Source: Bradyrhizobium sp. URHD0069 (GTDB lineage: Bacteria; Pseudomonadota; Alphaproteobacteria; Rhizobiales; Xanthobacteraceae). From it: a stretch of 64,000 bases of DNA. Positions 10,309 through 18,255 of this stretch are shown here, one piece after another. The notes under the pieces are model-generated. The model ran no database searches. It saw nothing but the letters and a program-made list of their open reading frames with translations, and was not told the DNA's origin. The position numbers and the translations under genes are program-made. The stretch covers positions 124,001 through 188,000 of the forward strand of contig NZ_KL370775.1 in the NCBI RefSeq assembly GCF_000701345.1, written 5' to 3'. Positions within the stretch are counted from its first letter, which is position 1. Every line of letters starts with the position of its first letter.

Positions 10309-12012
10309 TCAGAACAGGGTGTTTGCCGTCATCGCGAGATGCTCGACGATTGGCCCGAGCGCGAGCGCCGGGAAAAAGGTGAGACCGCCGATGATCAGGA
10401 TCACGCCGACAACGAGCCCCACGAACAGGCCGCCGGTGGTCGGGAACGTACCCGCCGACGCGGGATGCAGCTTCTTCCCGGCCAGCGAGCCGGCCAACAC
10501 CATCGCCGGCACGATCATGAAGAAGCGGCCGACGAACATCGAAGTCGCGAGGGTCAGGTTGTAGAAGAAGGTGTTGCCGGTCAGGCCGGCAAAGGCCGAA
10601 CCATTGTTGCCGGTTGCCGAGGTGAAGGCATAGAGCACTTCGGTGAAGCCGTGCGGACCGGCGTTGGCCATCGACGCCACTGCAGATGGCAGCACTACCG
10701 CGACGGCGGTCCAGCCGAGATACATCAGCGGCAACACCAGAATGGCGAGCATCGCCATCTTGACTTCGCGCGCCTCGATCTTCTTGCCCACATATTCGGG
10801 GGTGCGGCCGACCATCAGACCAGCGACGAAGATCGCGAGCACGACGAACAGCAGCATACCGTAAAGGCCGGCGCCGACGCCGCCGATGATGATCTCGCCG
10901 AGCTGCATGTTGATCAGCGGAATCATGCCGCCAAGCGCGGTGAAGCTGTCATGCATGGCATTGACGGCGCCGCAGGAGGCCGCTGTCGTAACCACCGCGA
11001 ACAGCGACGAGGCGACGATACCGAAGCGGATTTCCTTGCCTTCCATGTTGCCGCCGGTCAGCCCGAGCGAGCTAAGCGCGGTGGTGCCGTTAGCTTCTGC
11101 CCAATATGTGACAGCGATACCGGCGATGAACAGTACACCCATCACACCCAGGATCGCCCAGCCCTGACGCTGGTTGCCGACCATGCGGCCGAACACATTG
11201 GTCAGCGCGGCGCCGATCAGGAAGATGGAAAGCATCTGGACGAAGTTCGACAATGCCGTCGGGTTCTCGAACGGGTGCGCGGCATTCGCATTGAAGAAGC
11301 CGCCGCCATTGGTGCCCAGCATCTTGATCGCGACCTGCGAAGCGACGGGACCAACCGCGATGGTCTGCTTGGCACCTTCCAGCGTCGTTGCATCGACATA
11401 GGCGCCGAGCGTCTGCGGCATGCCCTGCCAGACCAAGAAGAGTGTGTAGACCACGCAGATCGGCAAAAGCACATAGAGCGTAGTGCGCGTCACATCTATC
11501 CAGAAATTGCCAATGGTCCGCATCGAGGAGCGGGAGAAGCCGCGGATCAGCGCCACCGCAAGCGAGATGCCGGTTGCCGCCGAGAGGAAATTCTGGTGCG
11601 TCAGGCCAAGCATCTGCACGAGGTAGGACATCGTGCTTTCGCCGCCGTAGTTCTGCCAGTTGGTGTTGGTGATGAAGCTGATCGCCGTATTGAAGGAAAG
11701 GTCTGGCGCGACCGCGGACTGTTCCTGCGGGTTGAACGGCAGAACGGCCTGAAGCCGCATCAGCGTGTAAAGGATGAGAAAGCCGCCGACATGGAAAAAC
11801 AACATAGCGACTGTATAGGTCAGCCAATGCTGCTCACGTCTCTCGTCGACGCCGCCGATCCAGTAAAGTCCGGCCTCGACCGGCCGCAGGATCGGGGAGA
11901 GGAACGTGCGCTCGCCATTGAAGACGCGCGTCATGTACCAGCCGAGCGGTTTGACCAGCGCGACGATGATCGCGCAGAACAGAAAAATTTGAATCCAGCC
12001 AATGGCGGTCAT
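10309..12012 (-). CDS. kdpA: KdpA, potassium-binding and translocating subunit
   Basis: A 567-aa polytopic membrane protein of normal length. It shows the four selectivity-filter-like loops of the KdpA family, for example TNTNWQNYGGE, GTNGGGFFNANAAHPFENPT, CGAVNAMHDSFTALGG and TSATGNNGSAFAGL. It forms the potassium pathway of the KdpFABC pump in the inner membrane. The start codon lies 44 bases downstream of the kdpF stop on the same strand. Confidence 0.98.
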   Translation of the reverse strand: MTAIGWIQIFLFCAIIVALVKPLGWYMTRVFNGERTFLSPILRPVEAGLYWIGGVDERREQHWLTYTVAMLFFHVGGFLILYTLMRLQAVLPFNPQEQSAVAPDLSFNTAISFITNTNWQNYGGESTMSYLVQMLGLTHQNFLSAATGISLAVALIRGFSRSSMRTIGNFWIDVTRTTLYVLLPICVVYTLFLVWQGMPQTLGAYVDATTLEGAKQTIAVGPVASQVAIKMLGTNGGGFFNANAAHPFENPTALSNFVQMLSIFLIGAALTNVFGRMVGNQRQGWAILGVMGVLFIAGIAVTYWAEANGTTALSSLGLTGGNMEGKEIRFGIVASSLFAVVTTAASCGAVNAMHDSFTALGGMIPLINMQLGEIIIGGVGAGLYGMLLFVVLAIFVAGLMVGRTPEYVGKKIEAREVKMAMLAILVLPLMYLGWTAVAVVLPSAVASMANAGPHGFTEVLYAFTSATGNNGSAFAGLTGNTFFYNLTLATSMFVGRFFMIVPAMVLAGSLAGKKLHPASAGTFPTTGGLFVGLVVGVILIIGGLTFFPALALGPIVEHLAMTANTLF

Positions 12013-12056
12013 GGTGTATGCCTTGAGGTTTGCGCGTGTTTTGTGCCGGAATGCGA

Positions 12057-12146
12057 TTAAAACCGCTCGGGCCGTAGCAGGGCGTAGGTCAGGTAAAACA
12101 GCAGGCCCAAGGAGACGAGACCGGCGAGTGAATAGTCGAAGATCAT
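12057..12146 (-). CDS. kdpF: KdpF, small stabilising subunit (29 aa)
   Basis: A 29-codon ORF beginning MIFDYSLAGLVSLGLLFYLT and ending ALLRPERF: one membrane helix followed by the RPERF tail typical of KdpF. An AGGAGAA site precedes the ATG by about 5 bases and overlaps the stop of the small ORF upstream. The position directly before kdpA is the standard one. KdpF stabilises the assembled pump in the membrane. Confidence 0.93.
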   Translation of the reverse strand: MIFDYSLAGLVSLGLLFYLTYALLRPERF

Positions 12147-12156
12147 GGCCGTTCTC

Positions 12157-12240
12157 CTAAAGTCGTTCGCAGGCGTAGGCGTACCCCACCGACGCTACGA
12201 AGAAGCCGAGGCCGAGGGCCAGAATGACGACATCCAGCAT
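12157..12240 (-). CDS. 27-aa putative membrane peptide leading the kdp operon
   Basis: An ATG at 12240 with AAGGAG about 9 bases upstream opens a 27-codon frame, MLDVVILALGLGFFVASVGY followed by AYACERL, ending 10 bases before the kdpF start. It is one hydrophobic helix with a short polar tail ending in CERL. The strong ribosome-binding site, tight spacing and membrane character argue that it is translated. I associate similar peptides with kdp operons in related bacteria, from memory and without a search. Function is unknown; a second small pump subunit or a leader peptide is possible. Confidence 0.75.
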   Translation of the reverse strand: MLDVVILALGLGFFVASVGYAYACERL

Positions 12241-12660
12241 GAGATGCTCCTTGCGCGCTTTGCTTCCGTGCGCGGGAAAACGGATTGCGATGGATCGGAT
12301 TGCGATGGATCAAGTCTGATCGCATATGCAATCCTGACTTTACCGGTATCAGAGGCGATGAGGTGCCACTCCCCGCATATGTTTTCGAGGCAGCTGCACG
12401 GGGAATTTTATAGGAATTGCATAAATGCGCGGTCTCATGCCACGCTTGCAGTCCAACTCTCGATTTTTAGGATAGTTGCGGACGGAATCGTGGTCTTGCA
12501 GACTTCAACGCGTTTTCCAGAAATGCACGTTTAGTTCCAGAAATGCACATTTATGAAATTCCTATATCTCGGACTTTCATTCCATCTCGTTTTCAAATGG
12601 CGTTCTGATCATTTTGCGGGCGGCTGCTGTTCGCGGCCGTGCCTTATGTGAGATGACGCC
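12241..12660. promoter_or_regulatory. Intergenic region with the expected kdp promoter
   Basis: About 420 bases lie between the leftward kdp operon and the rightward hypothetical gene at 12661. It must contain the promoters of both. The only clear internal structure is the tandem repeat at 12515-12553. I could not assign a KdpE site with confidence. Confidence 0.5.
12515..12553. repeat. Tandem direct repeat upstream of kdp (two 19-bp copies, 20-bp period)
   Basis: TTCCAGAAATGCACGTTTA at 12515-12533 is repeated as TTCCAGAAATGCACATTTA at 12535-12553, with one mismatch and one spacer base. The 20-base period puts the copies on nearly the same helix face, as expected for a dimeric or oligomeric regulator, but no binder can be named. 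Confidence 0.75.
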
Positions 12661-13128
12661 ATGTTAGCTCTTTCAGAACATCATGATTCCCTCGAAATCA
12701 GCGATCGGCTGCGCGACGCGAACGCCGTGACAACTGATCTCATCTCAGAGATCATCGGCGAGACCTGCCGGCGCTTTCCGTCCGCGGGGCAGGCCGAGAA
12801 GACGGCGCGGATCGAACGATTGGTTGGGTCGGGGGCCTGGACCGATGCAGCGCTCGCGCTGATCGACCTGGAATTGCCGCTATGGCAGGTTCGCCGTATC
12901 GCCTATGACGAGGGCGAGTGGTATTGCGCGCTCTCGCGCCAGCGCGAGCTTCCTGATTGGCTCGACCGATCGATCGAAGCCCGTCATGCGGATTTGCCGC
13001 TGGCGATCTTGAGCGCGTTCGTCGACGCCAAGCGCAATGCGGCGCCGTCGAGCAGGACCAGCGTTCCCACTGTATCGCGCGACGTTAGCCCGCTCTACGA
13101 GCCCGTCCTAAGCGATAATTTCGGCTAG
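12661..13128 (+). CDS. Conserved hypothetical protein, 155 aa
   Basis: I do not recognise a named domain. The protein is soluble, with no signal peptide or membrane helix. It has a helical N-terminal half and the segment LELPLWQVRRIAYDEGEWYC in the middle, followed by a low-complexity Ser/Pro-rich tail from about residue 128. Reading frame and codon use are like those of neighbouring real genes. It is transcribed away from the kdp operon. Its 3' end abuts a dispersed repeat at 13127. Confidence 0.7.
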   Translation: MLALSEHHDSLEISDRLRDANAVTTDLISEIIGETCRRFPSAGQAEKTARIERLVGSGAWTDAALALIDLELPLWQVRRIAYDEGEWYCALSRQRELPDWLDRSIEARHADLPLAILSAFVDAKRNAAPSSRTSVPTVSRDVSPLYEPVLSDNFG

Positions 13129-13226
13129 AGCCTTTCCCGTTTCGATAAAATCGAAACGGTGCTCCAGCTTCTTGATTTGACGCGTTTCTTGATGCGAACC
13201 GGTCTCCACTTCGCTTGAAACGCTCT
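13127..13226. repeat. Dispersed intergenic palindromic repeat (about 100 bp)
   Basis: It starts AGAGCCTTTCCCG and ends TTCGCTTGAAACGCTCT, so its outer ends are roughly inverse. Inside is a perfect hairpin (CCGTTTCGAT-aaa-ATCGAAACGG, 13137-13159). The phrase GCGAACCGGTCTCCACTTCGC and the terminal GAAACGCTCT are hallmarks of a repeat I recall as widespread in Bradyrhizobium, Rhodopseudomonas and Nitrobacter genomes. Confidence 0.75.
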
Positions 13227-13260
13227 ATGCCGCAACCAACGATCGTCGGAGTTTCGCATC

Positions 13261-13545
13261 TTGGCGCAGGTCCCGAATCTACCGCGAGAACTAAGATCCG
13301 CCCAGGTGATCGTTCGCTTTTTCCTGCGAACGATCATCCTGGCTGTTTTCGCCGCCTTTGGCAGCATCGGCTTCGGCAGAAGTCTCGCCGCGCTGCTGGG
13401 GATGTCCATCATCCTAAGCTCGGTCGTCGGCGCCATGAGGCGCGAGCCGCCGTTCGACGCAGTGCTCAATCACTGGGATGAAACGGTGGCCTACGCGGCA
13501 TTGTTTTTCCTGGTCAGCAGTTTCAATCACGTCGTCCCGGTCTGA
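13261..13545 (+). CDS. Small membrane protein, 94 aa, unknown function
   Basis: The frame opens with a TTG at 13261 and encodes two or three hydrophobic segments (FFLRTIILAVFAAFGSIGFG, ALLGMSIILSSVVGAM and VAYAALFFLVSSF). A polar loop between the last two contains REPPFDAVLNHWDE. It looks like a real inner-membrane protein. No family name comes to mind. The start is uncertain because no good ribosome-binding site is visible before the TTG. Confidence 0.6.
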   Translation: MAQVPNLPRELRSAQVIVRFFLRTIILAVFAAFGSIGFGRSLAALLGMSIILSSVVGAMRREPPFDAVLNHWDETVAYAALFFLVSSFNHVVPV

Positions 13546-13751
13546 GACAGCATCGCGCGATCTTATACGCCTCTTATGAGATCGTTGCCTTGTCGCCCTC
13601 GAATTCATATCCGGCCGGGAGGATATTGGCACCATGAGTCAAGCAGTCTCCCGACCACAACCATCCGAACACTCGCAGACAAAATAACACAGCGACGGAA
13701 GGCCCGTGGCGTGGGTATCGCGCGTCACTCGTCACCAGAAGGAATACCAAC

Positions 13752-14027
13752 GTGAAGCTCGTCGAACCTCCATCGTGTAGCTCCGCATCTAGAATCGTGT
13801 TCATTGGCAAGAACAAACGCGGCAACTGGGTCGCCCAGGAACAGAACGGTCTCTACGGCGGCCTGTTCGTCAATCGCGCGCAAGCCGTCAAGTACGCGCT
13901 GTTCGAGAACGGCCATCACCCGGAAAGCATCATCGAGCTGTCGCGCGAAGTTGAGCTCGATATGAGCGGCAAGTTCTCATCCTCCGATCGCATATTCGCT
14001 GCCGCCAACACGCGGCGCGCTGCATGA
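13752..14027 (+). CDS. Conserved hypothetical protein, 91 aa
   Basis: The GTG start at 13752 has AAGGA about 9 bases upstream. The core, FIGKNKRGNWVAQEQNGLYG followed by GLFVNRAQAVKYALFENGHH, is a compact basic domain that I associate with a small family common in Bradyrhizobium and Rhodopseudomonas but with no assigned function. The stop codon overlaps a possible ATG of the next gene (ATGA at 14024), which suggests co-transcription. Confidence 0.75.
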   Translation: MKLVEPPSCSSASRIVFIGKNKRGNWVAQEQNGLYGGLFVNRAQAVKYALFENGHHPESIIELSREVELDMSGKFSSSDRIFAAANTRRAA

Positions 14028-14059
14028 TCAACCTAACAGCCGTCACACAGGAGAGCCAA

Positions 14060-14578
14060 ATGGTTCAGCCTCATTCCGGTTCAAACCGCGAGCAGGTCGT
14101 CGATACCATGATCGGGCTCACCCGCTTGTCGAATCTGCATCGCGCCATTGTCGCCGGCAGCGACAGCCTCGAACTCTATCTTGCGCTGCGGCGACGCGGG
14201 TTCATTCGCGTGGCCACTACCACAACCTGCCGTATTCCGAAGAGGCAGCATGCGGTCGGCCTGATCACGGGGCAGAACACATTTCAGGCCCTTGAGGCTG
14301 CCCTCACCGAGATATCGCAGTTCCTCAGCGCCAGTGCCGCCATTGCTGTCCTGATCGACTCTCGCGAAAGCGGCTTCTGCCTGAAGGTCCGGGCGAGGCT
14401 AGAACGGATGGGTTTTCGGATCGAGGCGGGCGTCAGGTGCCAGCAGGGCCTTTTGCTTTCCGCCTATCGGCAAGGCTTCGTCCAGATGGAAAAACGCGGC
14501 GTGAAACCCCATGACGTCCCTTGCAAATCCCGCTACCTGGCTGGCCGGCTACATACCCGATCTTGCCACACCGTTTGA
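14060..14578 (+). CDS. Hypothetical protein, 172 aa
   Basis: No domain name recognised. The N-terminal half, with TRLSNLHRAIVAGSDSLELY followed by LALRRRGF, looks like an alpha/beta fold. A further conserved-looking segment is VLIDSRESGFCLKVRARLER. The frame could also start at 14024, overlapping the previous stop, but the ATG at 14060 has CAGGAG 8 bases upstream and is preferred. Its last 68 bases overlap the start of the DapA-like gene in another frame, and the C-terminal tail (from about MEKRGVKPHD) may be poorly constrained because of this. Confidence 0.7.
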   Translation: MVQPHSGSNREQVVDTMIGLTRLSNLHRAIVAGSDSLELYLALRRRGFIRVATTTTCRIPKRQHAVGLITGQNTFQALEAALTEISQFLSASAAIAVLIDSRESGFCLKVRARLERMGFRIEAGVRCQQGLLLSAYRQGFVQMEKRGVKPHDVPCKSRYLAGRLHTRSCHTV

Positions 14579-15506
14579 TGAAAAGGGCGCGGTCGATCTG
14601 GCAGCATTCGCGAAGCTTTGCGAACGTCAGATCGAAGCGGGCGTCTCGGCGATCGTGGTCTGCGAAACCACCGGCGAGGCCTCAACCCTGACACCAGCTG
14701 AGCAAGAAACGATCATCCGTGCTGCCATCGAGATCGCGCGAGGTCGCGTCCGCGTAATCGCCGGGGCGGGATCGAATTCAACCAGCCAGGCTATCGAGTT
14801 GACGCAGCGGGCCGAAGCAGCAGGCGCCGATGCAGTCCTTTCGGTCGTGCCTTACTATAACAAACCGATGCAGGCCGGCATTCATGCGCACTTCCGGGCG
14901 ATCGCCATCTCGACCGCGCTGCCGATCATCCTGCACGACATTCCCTCCAGAACCTTCCGCGAGTTATCCGACGACACACTCGCGCGGCTGGCGGAATCGA
15001 GACAGTTCATCGGATTGAGGGACGCCACCGGCGACATGCCGCGTCTCATACGCTTGCGGCCGCGGCTGCCGACCGCGTTTCGGCTGTTATCCGGAGACGA
15101 CGCCACTTCGCTCGCCTTTATCGCCACCGGCGGGGATGGTTGCATCTCGATGGTATCGAATGTCGCGCCCGACCTGTGCCGGGCGATCTTTTCGAACTGC
15201 AGACAGGGACGATTGCAGTCCGCCAGGTACCTGCAAAATCGGCTGACGCCGCTGACCGCTTGCCTCACCAAAGAAAGCCCGGCCGCCCTGAAGTATGCCT
15301 TGTGCCTGCTCGGCTTCATGTCGCCGAACACACGCTTGCCCATCGTTGAACTGGCCGATTCGGCGAAAGCCGAGCTCGCGAGTGCGATCGCCGAGATCGG
15401 CGATGAGGATCTCGCCTGTTCGATCGAAAGCTGGCACGGGCCTCGCCTTCGCGAGGGACACGCGCGGTCCCTTCGAACGGATTTCCAATTCACCGGGAAG
15501 GCGTGA
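14511..15506 (+). CDS. DapA/dihydrodipicolinate synthase-family protein without the Schiff-base lysine
   Basis: A 331-aa TIM-barrel protein of the DapA/NanA aldolase family. It retains CETTGEAS (T53, T54, matching T44-T45 of E. coli DapA), PYYNKP (Y115-Y116) and IPSRT (R147, matching R138). Two key residues differ. The tyrosine of the LYNVPSRT motif is His (LHDIPSRT, H142), and the Schiff-base lysine of GIKEATG is Arg (GLRDATG, R170; codon AGG at 15018). It is therefore unlikely to make dihydrodipicolinate by the usual imine mechanism. About 30 residues beyond the normal family length sit at the C-terminus. It overlaps the gene upstream by 68 bases. Confidence 0.85.
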   Translation: MTSLANPATWLAGYIPDLATPFDEKGAVDLAAFAKLCERQIEAGVSAIVVCETTGEASTLTPAEQETIIRAAIEIARGRVRVIAGAGSNSTSQAIELTQRAEAAGADAVLSVVPYYNKPMQAGIHAHFRAIAISTALPIILHDIPSRTFRELSDDTLARLAESRQFIGLRDATGDMPRLIRLRPRLPTAFRLLSGDDATSLAFIATGGDGCISMVSNVAPDLCRAIFSNCRQGRLQSARYLQNRLTPLTACLTKESPAALKYALCLLGFMSPNTRLPIVELADSAKAELASAIAEIGDEDLACSIESWHGPRLREGHARSLRTDFQFTGKA

Positions 15507-15524
15507 CACGATCGACGCAGGTAG

Positions 15525-15848
15525 CGCAGAAGCGCACCGCTGTTCCGTGACTTCACGGACCACGTCCACACGGTTCAGGAGCAGATCGACTCGCTTCGAG
15601 AGGTCCTTGCCTTTGCCTTCGATACGAGCCTTCTGGTCGGCCAGGCTCAGGAGACCGCCGTCTCCAAAAAACTTGGCTCATGGCTTGCCATCATCGCGGT
15701 CCCCACCGCGATCGCGGGTCTCTACGGTATGAATTTCAAGAACATGCCGGAACTGGAATGGGAGTATGGTTGCTTCGCCGTTGTCGGCGTGATCCTGCTT
15801 GCGTGCGCGGCGCTGTTCTGGCGATTCCGACGCGTCGGATGGTTGTAA
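15525..15848 (+). pseudogene. 3' remnant of a corA-type magnesium transporter gene
   Basis: From about 15540 a frame without a start codon encodes LFRDFTDHVHTVQEQIDSLR, two membrane helices, the diagnostic YGMNF motif and a FRRVGWL C-terminus. This is exactly the last 100 or so residues of a CorA-family channel. An in-frame stop at 15522 precedes it, and the large N-terminal cytoplasmic domain is missing. It was probably truncated by the rearrangement that placed the dapA-like gene upstream. Confidence 0.85.
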
Positions 15849-15948
15849 ACCGGCAGCCGGCGACCTTCTCTTGAATGATCTCAGGATTCAGATGGAATCG
15901 AAGGATTTCCTGATCCCAATTTGGGCCAAAGCGCCACCAGCCAATGTA

Positions 15949-16851
15949 TCATTCCCTACGTTCCTTCATCCTCGTCACCATCATTTCGGCGACCAGGTGA
16001 CTGGAGGGCGAGACGTTCCGCGAAGCAAGTCGCACCAAGGTGACCTGCGTTGCTTCTAGGCGCTTTTCCTTCAGCGGGACCGCCACGAGCGTGCCAGCAA
16101 TTAATGCAGGCATCGCAGTATCCCTTGGCAAAAACGTAGCCAATTCGGTCCGGGCGGCTAGCGCTTGCGCGAAGGCGAGGGAATTGGTTTCGTTGCAAAT
16201 CTCCAGGCGAACCTGGGCCTGCGCGCAGGCCCGATCGATTTCCTGACGGATGCCGAATGAAGGATCGGGGACGACGACACGCAGGCCCGCCAGGTCCTTT
16301 ACGGTGCAACTGCTTTTCGTCGCCAATGGATGGTTCGGCGCAACGATCAGGCATAGCGATTGTCGCATGCGGGCGAGTTCAATCAAATCGCGCCGCGGCG
16401 CCCGTCCGAAGACGAAGCCGAGGTCGACGTCGTTGTGCCCCACAAGTTCAGCGACGTCCCGTGAACCGACCACGGTCAGTGCAATCGAGATACCCGGATA
16501 TTCTCCCGCGAGATCGACAACAAAATCTGAAAGAAAGCTGGCCAACAATCCTTCAACAGTAGCGATCTTCACCTGGCCGCGGCGCAGCGAGTCGAACTCC
16601 TCGACCTTGCTGCGTAACCCGTCCAACTGGTTTCGGTTCTCGATTGCATAGCGATAGAGCACGTGTCCAGCGTCGGTCAGATTCATGCCGCGTGCGCCGC
16701 GCTCGAACAGCTTGACGGACAGCTCTTCTTCCAGCCCCTGCACCTGCCGGCTAATGGCTGACGGCGCGATCCGCAACGATGCCGCCGCCTGTTTGATCGA
16801 ACCGCACTCGGTAACGACCCGGAAATACCGTACGGCGGTAGATTCGATCAT
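15949..16851 (-). CDS. LysR-family transcriptional regulator
   Basis: A 300-aa regulator with an N-terminal winged helix-turn-helix (FRVVTECGSIKQAAASLRIA followed by PSAISRQVQGLEEEL) and a periplasmic-binding-protein-like effector domain. The frame opens at 16881, but the ATG at 16851 begins the domain and has GGAAGGGCGAG upstream. It is divergent from the ABC importer at 17010. The shared 158-base intergenic region contains a perfect palindrome, so it very probably controls that operon and itself. Confidence 0.92.
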   Translation of the reverse strand: MIESTAVRYFRVVTECGSIKQAAASLRIAPSAISRQVQGLEEELSVKLFERGARGMNLTDAGHVLYRYAIENRNQLDGLRSKVEEFDSLRRGQVKIATVEGLLASFLSDFVVDLAGEYPGISIALTVVGSRDVAELVGHNDVDLGFVFGRAPRRDLIELARMRQSLCLIVAPNHPLATKSSCTVKDLAGLRVVVPDPSFGIRQEIDRACAQAQVRLEICNETNSLAFAQALAARTELATFLPRDTAMPALIAGTLVAVPLKEKRLEATQVTLVRLASRNVSPSSHLVAEMMVTRMKERRE

Positions 16852-16901
16852 CTCGCCCTTCCAAATTCGGCTGCTCAACAATCCGGCAGCTTCTGACTAG
16901 A

Positions 16902-16918
16902 GGTCTGATTTTCAGACC
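16902..16918. promoter_or_regulatory. Candidate LysR operator
   Basis: GGTCTGA-TTT-TCAGACC is a perfect 7-bp inverted repeat with a 3-base centre, between the LysR gene (start 16851) and the importer operon (start 17010). The outer ends fit the LysR T-N11-A idea loosely. Position and symmetry make it the best operator candidate here. Confidence 0.6.
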
Positions 16919-17009
16919 GATAGCGTCTAATTTCAATGCTTTTATTCGAAAGCTGGATTTGCCATGCTTTTTGCCAGGCATTGGTCACAGTCATGGACGG
17001 AGAAAACGG

Positions 17010-18230
17010 ATGGTTCAATCCCGGCTCGCTCGCTACGCCCGCATCTCAGGCTCGCTCTTGATCGCGGTTGCCGGTCTGGCCGGTTCCGCATCGCTGGCCT
17101 CGGCCGAAGACGTGATCCGCTTCGGCGCGCCGCTGCCGATCACCGGGCCCTTGGCGCCCGAAGCCGTCAAACAGCAGATGGGCTACAACCTCTGGGCCGA
17201 GGAGGCCAACAAGGCCGGCGGCATCAATGTTGGCGGCAGGAAGTACAAGGTCGAGATCGTCTACGCGGATTACCAGTCGAACACGCCGCGCTCGGTACAG
17301 ACCACCGAGCAGATGATCACCCAGGACAAAATCAACTTCATGTTTGGCCCGTTCGGCTCCGGCGCCGCCAAGGCCGCCAGCACGATCTCCGAAAAATACA
17401 AGATGCCGACCATCGCGGCATCCGCCTCATCGTCGCAGGTCTATGACCAGGGGTACAAATATCTGTTTGGCACCTTCACGCCGAACGACACATTGACCAC
17501 GCCGCTGACCCAGATCATCAAGGCCAAGGCGCCCGAGGTGAAGAAGGTGGCGATCCTGGCACGCAACGACCTGTTTCCCCTGGCGATCGCCCAGGAGATG
17601 GAGAAGTCCGCCAAAGCCAATGGCATCGAAGTCGCCTACTTCGAGAAATACGCGATCAACACGCTGGATCACTCCGGCACGCTGTCGCAGATCAAGTCGC
17701 TGGCGCCGCAGTGGATATTCGTCACCGGCTACACCAACGATCTCCTGCTGATCCGCAAGCAGATGGTTGACCAGCAGATGAAGGCCGCCGTGGTGACGAT
17801 GATCGCCGGTCCGGCCTATCAGGAATTCATCGAGGCTGCCGGCCAGAGCGCCGAGAATATCTCGAGCGCTTCGTGGTGGCATCCGGCCGAGCAGTATGCC
17901 GGCAAGGACATTTTTGGCCAGACCTCGAATTTCGTGAAATTGTTCAGGGCCAAGTACAACAGCGATCCGGACTACGCCCAGGCCTCGGCCGCGCTGTGTG
18001 GCGCTTTGTTCCAGATGGCGATCGAGAAGGTCGGATCGCTGGACCGCGAGAAGGTCCGCGACGAACTGGCCAAGATGGACGTCGTGACGTTCTTCGGACC
18101 CGTAAGATTCGGTGCCAACGGCCAAATCAACTCGCTGGAGCCGCCGGTTTTCCAGATCCAGAATCAGAAGGCGGTGGTGCTGTTTCCGGATGCCATCAAG
18201 CAGGGCGAATTCAAGCTCGGCGTGAACTGA
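17010..18230 (+). CDS. ABC transporter substrate-binding protein (branched-chain amino acid/LivK type)
   Basis: A 406-aa periplasmic receptor with a signal peptide ending near SLASA-ED (about residue 32). It has the type I periplasmic-binding fold seen in Liv/amide transporters (RFGAPLPITGPLAPEAVKQQ, FMFGPFGSGAAKAAS). The frame runs from 16959, but the ATG at 17010 has GGAGA upstream and starts the signal peptide. It is the first gene of a five-gene importer. The ligand is unknown; the downstream catabolic genes suggest a nitrogen-containing organic acid rather than leucine or valine. Confidence 0.93.
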   Translation: MVQSRLARYARISGSLLIAVAGLAGSASLASAEDVIRFGAPLPITGPLAPEAVKQQMGYNLWAEEANKAGGINVGGRKYKVEIVYADYQSNTPRSVQTTEQMITQDKINFMFGPFGSGAAKAASTISEKYKMPTIAASASSSQVYDQGYKYLFGTFTPNDTLTTPLTQIIKAKAPEVKKVAILARNDLFPLAIAQEMEKSAKANGIEVAYFEKYAINTLDHSGTLSQIKSLAPQWIFVTGYTNDLLLIRKQMVDQQMKAAVVTMIAGPAYQEFIEAAGQSAENISSASWWHPAEQYAGKDIFGQTSNFVKLFRAKYNSDPDYAQASAALCGALFQMAIEKVGSLDREKVRDELAKMDVVTFFGPVRFGANGQINSLEPPVFQIQNQKAVVLFPDAIKQGEFKLGVN

Positions 18231-18255
18231 GGGCCGCGCCCGGCGAGGAATCCAC

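Noticed and set aside
13634..13687. A 17-codon ORF (MSQAVSRPQPSEHSQTK) after a GGGAGG site
   Set aside because: The spacing to the ATG (about 12 bases) is too long and the peptide has no feature of its own; not enough to call a gene.
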